A stretch of DNA of 64,000 nt. It comes from Ananas comosus. Lineage: Eukaryota > Streptophyta > Magnoliopsida > Poales > Bromeliaceae. Below the pieces are notes generated by a model. It was not told the DNA's origin. It was given only the letters and a program-made list of their open reading frames with translations, and made no database searches. Both the position numbers and the translations under genes were made by a program. The stretch lies in contig NC_033630.1 of assembly GCF_001540865.1 (NCBI RefSeq), forward strand, positions 10,904,837-10,968,836, read 5' to 3'. Position 1 is the first letter of the stretch. Each line of letters opens with the position of its first letter. Below are positions 36,786-49,100 of the stretch, piece after piece.

Positions 36786-39700
36786 CGTCATACACATAAA
36801 TAATTAGTACCAAGCCCCCTTTTTTTTTTTTCTGGTTTGAATGAATTTTAGTACTTGTATCGTTAGGGATGCAAATGGATCAACGTCGGTGGAGATCTCA
36901 CCCCGATTCACCCTAATTGGGCAGTAAGTAAAAGCCAAAATTTAGATTAAAAAATTCACCCCCAATCATCTAAAAAATATAGCGGAAGATAAGAAACATC
37001 TTTTTTTCTCCGATCTGTTATGGTTCCTTAAAAATTTACTATAAATATGCTCCCATCCATATCCATCCTGAATGCAGTGGTTCGTAAGGGTGGAGAATAG
37101 TATAAAATTCAATCCATCTCGAATTCACCTCGACCCGCAATAAAAATAGGGTGGAGGTAGGGGGGTCATCCCGCCCCTCGGATTCGCCCTGCTTGCCCCC
37201 ACTTCCTGCCCCTCAGATTCACCCTGCTTGCCCCCACTTTTTGCTCTTGGATTCGCCCCATTTGTATCTCTATGCGTCTTCCAAATATTTTTAGTTTTAG
37301 CATTTTATAGACTAGAGCTCACCATTTCATCCCCCACTCATCTAATTTTGAGATTCCTATACGATCAAATCTTACAAACCAGGTTTTGTAAGTCAATTTC
37401 ATGTAATTCACGGCCTACATAACTTTTGCAACCGACATTATTTAGAACAGTTGGTAGCTATCCTCCTATTGAGCAATATGAGTCTTAGTCACAGATTCAT
37501 ATATATTTCGAACAAACATGTGCGTACAAGTTAATAATAATAATAATAATAACACAACTTGATTTTTGATGTGGTCACATGATGAGCCCTTTGGGATTGA
37601 CTACTCTTTCCTACATGTGTGTTGTGTCTAAACCACAAAATACAGAGAAAGGTTCACATTTCAAAATAATAGATAGCAACTATTGCACTCTTACATGTAA
37701 AGGTGACAGTGGACCCCACTTTACCCTAATAAAATGCCAAACTCACGCATTGTCACATGATAATTATTTGATAGAAAATAAAAGAGTGGATAATTAAGGA
37801 GCTCAATTGACTAGAATGAAAATTAGAAATAAAAATTTTATTGAGACAGTTTTCAAAGTAAATTAATATCATTCACTGTCTATTACGTGGATTATACGTA
37901 TCTCAAAGTATGATAGAACGGCTGATGGAACTGTCTCATCATAAGGATTATCTTCATAAAATTTGTGTCCACCAATTATAGTTTTTTAAATCTAAATTAT
38001 TAGTTGTCTAGAAATTAGGTGTTTATATATCGATCGGCAATCACACCAGGAGTTCAAACTTTTATGTGCGCATTTAAATTTGAGACTCATACTTCTGATT
38101 TTGAGCCAGTATATAATGTTGGGCTATGGACAAGAAAGTTTAGATAAAAGAGCATATGTATTAAAAAAAAAAAAAAAGGCATTATTTTGAAAGGAAGGGA
38201 CAAAAAAAAGAAAAAGAAGATTTGAGTAGAGACTGTTAACTATACCTTTTTGTTTTTGTTTTTTTCCTTTGAATCTTCATCAATTTGTGAACCAAAACTA
38301 CTTAGTGACATGTTTGAAAGTTCCAGAAATAGCACCCTTCTTTATCTTTATTTGAATGGCTTTTTCCTCTTTGAATTGCCTCAAGAATCAAATCATGGAA
38401 ACAAACAAACAAACAAAAAAAACAAAAAAAAAGAAAAAAAAATTCTTTAATGATTGAGAATCTAAGGAGATTATTTCCATTGACAAATTGGTCATCTTAT
38501 AGTCCACAAAGGCAATGGAAAATGTATGGGATCTCATCAACAAATGCTTGGAAAGGCATTTCCATGAGATTGACCCTTGCTAACATTTAGTATTTGACCC
38601 CACTTTTGTTGATGCTTAATAAATGTCATAAAGTTGAAGATACAAGTCTTTTTTCATTGGCCTAAATTAATAAAATATTTTGTTTACTTTTCTAATGTGG
38701 AATAATCATGGTCCTTCTCTACTTTACTAGTGCTATCATAGTGGAAGATATCTTTTGCAGATGCATTATGAATAAACCTGCTCAAATAAGCACTAAGACC
38801 TAAAACCTAATTAAGTATGCTTATTCCAAATGTAACCCTCTAATGCTTTACACTTTAGATAACATATTTTATTTCCTCTGAAACTCTGCTTCTTTAATGC
38901 TATAAAAAAATGATAAGAAGCCCTTTCAAATGTTTTGGATAACATGAAATGTTTTTGGAACTTCAGTGTTTGAAGAAGACAACCCCAAACTAGGGTTAAC
39001 AATTATTTGCTAAATTTTCTTCCAATAAAAACAATAGAAGCAAAAGGTTTAAAATAGAACTTCTACTTGAATAACCCAAGTAGGTAATCAAACACCCTTA
39101 AAAGTGTATTAAAGTATTTAAAAGTCAAATTATCTCCCACTCATTTCCTCCAAAAATTTTAAATTTTTAAAAAATATACAGAACTTATCTGAATTATGAA
39201 CCAATTTAATAAAAATCCTAACCGCCCGCATAAATAACCCGAAACAATCATAACAATATCGTAAACACACAAAATAAACTTGACGAAAATAATTTACCAT
39301 TTTCTAAAAACAGTGAATATTTCACCGTCTTCAATTAATTTATCACGAAAGGGGCCAACATACTACCGTCTTATAAATTAAGCAGCAAACATAGGGTTAT
39401 TTGCCAAATAAAATTTTCAAAATATTATTTCCTCAAATTAAACATTTGGAAGATTATTTATGAAATAATGTCCACAGTAGATAGCCCAGTTAACAAGCAC
39501 ATGTGTCTCCTGATTAAGAGTACCTGACTATTGCATCTTAGAGTTGAGATGAGAATAACTGCTTATAAACATTGAGAAAAGTTCTCTAAACACAAATCAA
39601 ATATCATGGAAAATGAACTACAACTTTTTACATCTGCTTCCTAAATCTGTTGGTTTCGGATGATCGGACCATTTGACGTAGCGAAACAAACAAGCCATAG

Positions 39701-40165
39701 TATACATGCACCAAGATCATCGACAAAAATATTCTCAAATAGAATACCAAACCAAATGGCATCTTATCTTGTTACAAACACAACAATTTAGTAACACTAC
39801 TCTTAAATGCAACTCCGTCCTGCATCGGTTGTTGGTCATGTTCTAAACAAAGAACCAAATAACTGTAATATTATCTGAAGGATATATGATACATGATGAT
39901 GTTAGCCATGGAAGCAAGGAAATATTTGAACAAGATGCAGTTCAAAGAGATCGTCTGAAGTTTGTGGTGAGCATATAACCTCTTGGGAATTATAGAATCG
40001 ATGAGGTTCCAATAGAATTTGATTCATCGGTAGATACGATAACTGGGGCGAACTGCAGAAATGAATACATTATATTAAATTTGCATAGTAAGTTTAATTT
40101 TTATTTTTAAAGAATAACTATAACATGATAACAAAAATTATTTAATTAGGCAAGATGAGATCAGA

Positions 40166-43100
40166 TCACTTGACCTCGTCGTCATCTTCTTCCATGAGAT
40201 CAAGCGCATTATCCTTGAAATCCCATCCAAATGTATTTTCAAGCAGTCTCTTCAGTTTTCTCGTCTGCAAGAAAAAGAGTAAACGGGCATCTCAAATAAG
40301 GGAAATAAATTAGAAGGTAAATGTTCATGATAATTAGAAAGGAAATTCTCAAAGTGAAATGTTTGAGATTTCATTAAAAGCTACTAGTAATCATAGTGGA
40401 TAAGACATCTACACTAGAATGTTGAGCCGTGTGGCGTTGTATTTTAGAGTCCAGCTTGGGTGCTTACAGAAGCACCAACTCCTTGGTGCTATGTTCTAGA
40501 CCTTGGATCATGCACAATAGGAGACCTCACTATGAGCCACCATTGTCGACGTTCGATCCAACGGCCAATGGCCCAAAGGGTTGATCCAAGAGCCCAAAAC
40601 TTAGAAAAGCCAAGTCCTTGGTGCTTCTAAAAGCATTCCAGCTCAAATCTTATACTCTATTCTAAAATCATTTTGCAAGTTTGGACCAGAAAATTTAGTT
40701 CACTTCATCGAGTTTATACAAAAATGTCCATATTTTATCGTAAAATAGAAAGTTCGAGCATATCATCTATTAAAAATTTGATAAAGCCAGCCCAAAACCT
40801 TACTCTTTAACTTGCCACAAATGTTATTTGTTTCTTAAACTCTTCATCTTATTGCTATTATATCAGCAGTCATATTCTGTTGATTCGCCACTGCCAAACA
40901 CTTGGAAACACAAAACTGTTGCAGTTCTTATAAATGCTCTCCACAAAAATTACCCATAAATTAAGGGGCATAAATTGATAATGTAAGCACCAAAATCATC
41001 TATGTACTTATACATCTAGCTTGGTTTTTCGATAATATGACCTCTAACCGCTCTGCATATCGAACAATTTAGCCACGGCACTATAAGAAAAAGATTTCGA
41101 CTCTTTATTATTAGGTGTAAGGAAAATTTTAAAATAATATATTTTGTTTATTGTTTTTAGTGAATGGATGTGATTCTTCGTGAAAGGATGCAATCCTTAG
41201 TGAATGGATGCAACTCTTAGTGAATGGATGCAACCCTTAGTGAGTGGATACAACTCTAATCAAAGGGTATGACTCTTAGAGTGAAAGAATGTGACTTTTA
41301 GTGAAAGAATATGATATGAAAAGACACATCTTTATAGTGTGTCTCTTCGTACATATGCCCGTTGGAATCAATGGTTATATTCATTGAACTTGATTCATAT
41401 AACTATTTGGTAGTTATGATCAAATGAAAAGTCACAATCGAAAGGTCACTTCACGAAACACCTATTCATGAATAGTCACTTCACGAAACACCCTTTCGTG
41501 AATAGTCACTTCATGAAGCACCCGTTCGTGGCCTATATAAGTCCATAGCATTGGTTGCAGAAGGAGACAGACAGAAAACAGTTGAAGAGTTGAAGTCTTC
41601 ATTCATAATAATTCCATTCTTGTTTTATATTCTATTTCTTTTGACAACTTAATCGAGTGAGTGCTCAAAGGCTCGACTTCGTGTGTGCAAACGCAGTTGA
41701 GGTTTACGCTTCATTGTATCCTGGGAGGTTGTTCGTTGACCCGGTGCACACCAAATTGTTAGAACGGTGGGGACGGATTAAGCCTTAAGGAAAGTGGCAT
41801 TGCTACACGCCTTGAAGCCTTTTTAATCTTTCTATTTCATACCTTTATCACAATCTGTTCCAACAATCTTAAGGCTTAAAACCGAAAATGTCGACTGCTA
41901 CTCTACGAGAGATGGCAACAAACTTTATGAGACTAGAAAGATTTGATGGCATGGACTTCAGACGCTGGCAGAAGAAATTATTTTTCCTTCTGTCGACTCT
42001 CAAAGTTGCTTATGTCCTCACTACTCCAAGACCAGAAGAAAACGATGATGAACCTGTTGCACAAACTCGTACAAGACAAAAATGGGATGAAGATGACAAT
42101 ATATGCCGAGGCAATATTCTAAATGCTATGTCGGATGCGCTTTTCGACGTCTATCAAAATGTGAAAACGGCTAAAGAACTGTGGGAAGGCCTTGAAGAAA
42201 AATACAAATCCGAGGATGCCACAAGTAAGAAGTTTCTTGTTAGCAAATTTAATAACTATAAAATGGTTGATAGTAGATCTGTTCTAGATCAATTACATGA
42301 AATTCAACATATTCTCAATCAATTTACTCAACATAATATGAATATGGATGAATCTATAATTGTGGCCTCTATAATCGATAAACTTCCTCCATCATGGAAA
42401 GACTTTAAGAAAAGTCTTAAACATAGAAAGGAAGAGATTACTCTTAAAGATTTGGCTAACCATCTTCGCATAGAAGAAGAATATCGTTTGCAAGATAGCA
42501 AAAAGGAGCAAGATGCTCAGAGTGCCAAAGTGTATGTGACGGAAGATGAGTATAGTAAAACCCGTCAACCCACAAAAGAAAATCGAAAGAGAGCTAAGCA
42601 TCCGATCAACCACAACATGACAAATAAGAAAAAGAAAGGTGCATGCTTTCATTGTGGTAAACCAGGCCACTACAAGAAAGAATGTCGGTTCCTCAAAAAG
42701 GAAAGTGCACCGGATTCCAAAAGAAATTTTGTGGCTATGATATCCGAGGCTAATATACTCGAAGATGACGGAGCTTGGTGGATTGATTCGGGTTCCACAA
42801 GGCATGTGTGCAAGGATAAAAGTTTATTCAAAACTTATGATGCATTGGAGGATGGAAACGTTCTCTATATGGGCAATTCTTCAACAGCACAAATCAAAGG
42901 AAAGGGCAAGGTGGAACTCGAGTTCACATCAGGAAAAACTCTCACTCTCACCGATGTGTATCATGTACCTGAAGTTAGGAAGAATCTTATTTCAGGAAGT
43001 CTTCTTAACAAATTTGGGTTCAAACTTGTATTTGAGGCCGACAAATTTATTTTGTCGAAGGGTGGAATCTTTGTGGGAAAAGGATATTTGTATGAGGGCA

Positions 43101-46100
43101 TGTTCAAACTCAATCTTATTAATAAAATAAATATTTCAGCCTATATTATTGACTCTTCTTCTTTATGGCATAATCGTTTAGGACATGTTAATTATAGAAA
43201 ATTACAAGATATGGCTAAGTTAGAGTTAATTCCTAATTTTGATAATAAATTAGAAAAATGTAATACTTGCATGCTCACTAAAATTACTAGAAAGTCTTTT
43301 CCTAAAATTGATAGATGTTCTAATCTACTTGAGTTGGTACATAGTGATGTTTGTGACTTGCATGCTTCTCCTTCTATTGGTGGAAAGAAATATTTTGTTA
43401 CATTTATTGATGATTTTTCTAGATATAGTTATGTTTATCTTTTGCATTCTAAAAATGAAGCGCTAGATAAATTTAGAATTTATAAATCTGAAGTTGAGGT
43501 GAAATGTGAGAAAATGGTCAAATGCCTAAGAACAGACAGAGGAGGAGAATATTATGATCCTTCATTTTTTGAGTCCATTGGTATTATACATGAAACCTCT
43601 GCACCTTATACTCCACAACAAAACGGAGTTGCAGAAAGAAAAAATAGAACATTAATGGAAATGGTCAATGCTATGCTTTCTAACTCTGGGTTAAGTTATG
43701 GATTTTGGGGCGAAGCTTTATTAACAGCTTGCCATCTACTAAATAGAATCCCAACAAAAAAGAATGATAAAACTCCTTATGAATTATTCAAGGGAAGAAA
43801 GCCCAATTTAAATTATTTAAAAGTTTGGGGTTGTAGAGCTATTGTGAGGGTTCCAGAACCGAAAAGAAAGAAACTGGGTGAAAGAGGAATTGAGTGCATA
43901 TTTATTGGGTATGCACAACATAGTAAAGCATACAGATTTTACGTGATTGAATCTAATGACTTCATTGAGATCAACACAGTTTTTGAATCTAAAGATGCTA
44001 TATTTGATGAAAACAGATTTGTATCAATTCCTAGACCCAAAGAACTTATTGTGAGTAAAGAACACTCCAATGAGAAAAATGATGTTGCAATTGAAACCCC
44101 AGAACTTAGAAGGAGTAAAAGAGTTAGAATTGCTAAAACATTTGGACCAGATTTTTATACTTTTCTTGTTGAGGGTAGTAGAGAAATGATTACAGAAAGT
44201 TTCCAATTTTGTTTAAACATTGACTCAGACCCCACAACATTTGAGGAGGCAATGAAATCTCCTGATGTCGCTTTTTGGAAAGAAGCGATAAATGATGAAA
44301 TGGACTCAATTATGACAAACCAAACATGGAAATTAGTTGATCTTCCTCCTGGATGTAAACCTATTGGGTGTAAATGGATTTTCAAAAAGAAAATCAATGT
44401 AAATGGCACCATAGATAAATTCAAGGCAAGACTTGTTGCCAAAGGGTTTACACAAAAAGAAGGCATTGATTATTTTGATACCTATGCACCTGTTGCCAGA
44501 TTAGCGACTATTAGAACTTTGATTGCTCTTGCTTCAATGTATAATTTGATTATTCATCAAATGGATGTCAAAACAGCATTCTTAAATGGAGAATTAGATG
44601 AAGAAGTTTATATGGAACAGCCCGAGGGCTTTGTTGTTCCTGGACAAGAGCACAAAGTGTGTAAACTTATCAAGTCGTTGTATGGGCTTAAACAAGCACC
44701 TAAACAATGGCATCAAAAGTTTGATCAGATTGTTCTTTCCAATGGTTATAAAATTAATCAATCTGATAAATGTGTTTATAGTAAATTTTCAAATGGTAAA
44801 GGTGTTATTATATGTCTATATGTTGATGACATGTTAATTTTTGGCACCGATGTTCAGCAAGTAGAAAATACTAAAAATTTTTTATCTTGCAATTTTGATA
44901 TGAAAGATATGGGGGAGGCTGATATTATTTTGGGAATTAAAATTATTCGTGAAAATAATGGATTATTTTTAACACAGTCTCATTATATCGAAAAGATTCT
45001 TAGAAAATTTGGTTATTTTGATTGTACTCCAGTATCAACTCCTTTTGATCCTAATCTAAAACTAGTTCGTAATACTGGTAGATCAATTAATCAGTTAGAA
45101 TATTCTAAGATTATTGGAAGTTTGATGTATGCCATGTCTTGTACTAGGCCTGATATTGCATTTGCTGTTGGTAAATTAAGTAGATTTACTAGCAATCCAG
45201 GTAATGTACATTGGCATGCTATTTACAGAATTTTGAAATATTTGAAAAAGACAATGGACTATGGAATTTTCTATAGTGGATATCCAACAGTATTGGAAGG
45301 CTATACAGATGCCAGTTGGATAACAGATCAAGAAGATCATGCATCCACAAGTGGGTGGATATTTATATTAGGTGGAGGTGCGATTTCTTGGGGTTCTAAG
45401 AAACAGACATGTATAGCGGACTCTACCATGGCAGCAGAATTTATAGCACTAGCGTCTGCTAGTAAGGAGGCGGAATGGATAAGGAATTTATTATATGAAA
45501 TTCCAGTTTGGCCAAAACCAATGCCGCCGGTATCGCTACATTGCGATAGTGAAGCTACGCTCTCAAGAGCATATAGTCAAACATACAATGGGAAGTCAAG
45601 ACATATTGGATTAAGACATAGCTATGTAAAACAACTGATATCAGATGGCATAATTACCATTGATTTTGTAAGATCAAACCAAAATCTTGCGGATCCGTTG
45701 ACTAAGGGACTTCCAAGAGAATTGATATTCAGGACATCGATGGGGATGGGTCTCAAGCCCATATTACAAAGTCACCAATGATGGAAACTCGACTTAACAC
45801 TTGAAACATCATCAAGTCTTAAGTTCAATGAGCCAAAGTACATCATATGGAGTGATTGCAAGCACTATAATATAAAATTTCCATCCCAAGTAAAGTGCTT
45901 GGTATCCGTATTGAAAAGGGAAGGTTGAACTAATAAAGTTCTTAATAGACCTACAGTAGTATTTACTGAAGTGTTAAATACGGGACACTTCTGGTAGAGT
46001 CTACCTATATGAATGTGAAGTGTGGCCGCTTCTAGGAGTTAAGGGCTTGACTCTAACAGCATTCATGAAACAGGATGCGGACACAAGGCCATAAAAGTGT

Positions 46101-49100
46101 CAGCAATAAAATAGAGCACTCGACTGATTATAAATTTCTATGTGTGAGATATGTCCGGTTAGTCGAAAATAATTGTTGGTTCAAAGCTTGTCTACCATTC
46201 AATTATGACTAACTTTGATGTGTTTTCACTAAGTGTAGGTTCAAGTTTTAATACACCTACACCTATGCATACGGTTTTGTCAAGTTGTCAAGAATTTTGA
46301 TTTTGATTTTTGATTTTGTTTTATTTTGCTTTTTGATGTATTTTTATGTATTTTAAAATTTGGTGGGGAATTGTAAGGAAAATTTTAAAATAATATATTT
46401 TGTTTATTGTTTTTAGTGAATGGATGTGATTCTTCGTGAAAGGATGCAATCCTTAGTGAATGGATGCAACTCTTAGTGAATGGATGCAACCCTTAGTGAG
46501 TGGATGCAACTCTAATCAAAGGGTATGACTCTTAAAGTGAAAGGATGTGACTTTTAGTGAAAGAATATGATATGAAAAGACACATCTTTATAGTGTGTCT
46601 CTTCGTACATATGCCCGTTGGAATCAATGGTTATATTCATTGAACTTGATTCATATAACTATTTGGTAGTTATGATCAAATGAAAAGTCACAATCGAAAG
46701 GTCACTTCACGAAACACCTATTCATGAATAGTCACTTCACGAAACACCCTTTCGTGAATAGTCACTTCATGAAGCACCCGTTCGTGGCCTATATAAGTCC
46801 ATAGCATTGGTTGCAGAAGGAGACAGACAGAAAACAGTTGAAGAGTTGAAGTCTTCATTCATAATAATTCCATTCTTGTTTTATATTCTATTTCTTTTGA
46901 CAACTTAATCGAGTGAGTGCTCAAAGGCTCGACTTCGTGTGTGCAAACGCAGTTGAGGTTTACGCTTCATTGTATCCTGGGAGGTTGTTCGTTGACCCGG
47001 TGCACACCAAATTGTTAGAACGGTGGGGACGGATTAAGCCTTAAGGAAAGTGGCATTGCTATACGCCTTGAAGCCTTTTTAATCTTTCTATTTCATACCT
47101 TTATCACAATCTGTTCAACATTAGGTTCAATTTTACACTAACTAATCTAACAAAGATTATATTCCATAACCTAGTCTTCTTATCCAAGAAGATTAATAAT
47201 ATGTCTTATTTCCAATGCAAACAACGTTGTTTATGACAATAAATGCTGTGAGACCACATCTTCACTAAAGCCTACTAACTCTATCAATAATCTAGAATAC
47301 AACTTATAGTGCAAATACGGCATAAATTTTGACAGAAAATTTTGTTCGAAAAAAACTTCACGATCTCATCCTATCTAAAACTTAAACCCCCAAAAACAAA
47401 CAACATCAAATGGACAATTAAAAAGTCATAATAGAAGAATGATGTAAATTGCAAATATTAGGAACGCCAAACTATATCTGCCGCAACTAGAATGAGAAAA
47501 AAAAAAAAATTTAAAAAAAGAAGAAATTCTGGAGTAAAGGATAGAGAAGGAGATTGCATTCAAACCCATGATAGAAGATCTCCATCTACTACTGGTGATT
47601 CCAGCACTACAGGGAAGAAATCCTGAAAAATTAAATAAATTGAATTGTTAATGAACATCTTGACAGATGGACATTGAAGTCCCTTGATTTAAAGTAAAAC
47701 ACTTGACAAGTACTATAGATTGCAAATTTAACTAAGCAAGCGAAATATTACTGAATATACAGAGTTAAAACAATGAATTTTAAGCAGAATTAATTTATCG
47801 ATATTTGTAATAAATAAATATCTACAAAATGCTGTTTTTCAAGTAATGTAGTGAATAATCAAGGCAAAAAGTTGCAGTCAAGCATAAGGTTTATAAACAA
47901 TTTAAGTCGAAAGAAGTACCTTGCAAAAATGGTAAAGAAAGGTGTCCTTGGAGAACCATGAATCATCCAAGAACACAGAGATTCCTTTAGACTGATCATT
48001 TTCATTGCTTCGACTTTTCTGAAAACCGTGCTTCAGCTGATGGTAAAGCACCTTGATAAACTGCAACGAGTGTTTTTGCACTCAATTACATGGATGATAC
48101 ACGGTTCAAATAGCAAAAAGGAAAGTGAGGGAACATCAGAACAAGATAGTATCTTCATAATTATTATGTGATTTATCAACAAGACAGAGACTGCTCAATT
48201 AATGAAAATACAACATGGAATGAGGAAACACATAACACTTGATAAAAGGCTTAATTACATCATCCTACACTGTGTGTTAGAGGGTTTTTTTTTCACTTTC
48301 TACACTGTACTATTTCTTTTTTTCACAGACACCACTAAAGTATCCTTTTTTTAATCAATCTCTACACTATACGCAACAAACCTATAATTTTAGATGAAAG
48401 CTAACAGTTCTGTTAAAAAAAGCACTGGCTGAAAGTAACAGAGTATATAGTCGACCCATTTTGACATGAAAAAATAAGAAAACACATAAAATAGCAAGGA
48501 AAAAAAATACAAATAACTTAATAGAAGCTTTCAATGAATCTATATTGGACACTCATTTTGCATTTTTCCTACTATGTACTCGGCACCTCCTAATAAAGTT
48601 GTTAGATTTTGTCTACAATAATAGATTTGTTAATAGCAATATTGAGATTGGTGAGAAAAAGATAGTTTAGTAATATATATGAAAAGAAAAAAAAGATAGT
48701 ACATGATAGAATGTGAAAATAAGTCTAAAATATAGTGTAGAGATTAATAAAAAATGATAGTTCAATGGTGTCTTTGAAAAAAATAATAAATAAAATGTAG
48801 CGTATGAAAATAGGACTAAAGTATAGTATAGTAGGGTGTGATTAAACCTTGATAAAATGATATTTTGCTGGCATAATACTAAGTCAACACAATAAAGAAA
48901 CTAGTCATGGAACCTTGCATCTAAAGTTCTTTTATGGACACTCAACATACAAAAATAAAACATAGAAAAAGTATACATCACTTGATAAAATGATACTTTG
49001 CAACCATGATATTAAGTTCACATGAAACAGAAACAAGTCTGAAGTAAGGAGCAAGAGAATCAAAGAAATTAAGCGGTAAGGGTATCTACTTAGTCCAGCT

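Larger units (their letters stand above)
33487..40165. other. AT-rich intergenic spacer between LPR-B and AAR2
   Basis: I see no gene in these 6.7 kb. It contains a poly-A run near 34101-34119, a 48-base poly-T run (34521-34568), a fragment related to the MULE-type MITE of 48 kb (about 36150-36780), an imperfect repeat of about 34 bp (ccctgcttgcccccact twice, 37175-37245) and a (TAA)n stretch near 37532. Short frames here show no family signature. Confidence 0.55.
41116..41865 (+). repeat. 5' LTR of the intact Copia
   Basis: 750 bp starting tgtaaggaaaattttaaaat and ending ctgttccaaca. Its upstream part has five 20-bp tandem units (41158-41257, tagtgaatggatgcaactct type). Next comes a 30-bp repeat array (41445-41530), then the TATA box and the transcribed portion. 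Confidence 0.95.
41116..47120 (+). mobile_element. Intact, young Ty1/Copia retrotransposon inserted antisense in AAR2 intron 11
   Basis: LTRs 41116-41865 and 46372-47120 run TG...CA. The target duplication ttagg is at 41111-41115 and 47121-47125. By eye the LTRs differ by four substitutions and one 1-bp indel over about 750 bp, which means a recent insertion (roughly 0.2 million years if 1.3e-8 substitutions per site per year applies). The internal part has one uninterrupted polyprotein frame and a purine tract (ggtggggaat, 46362-46371) before the 3' LTR. The element appears capable of autonomous movement. Confidence 0.95.
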
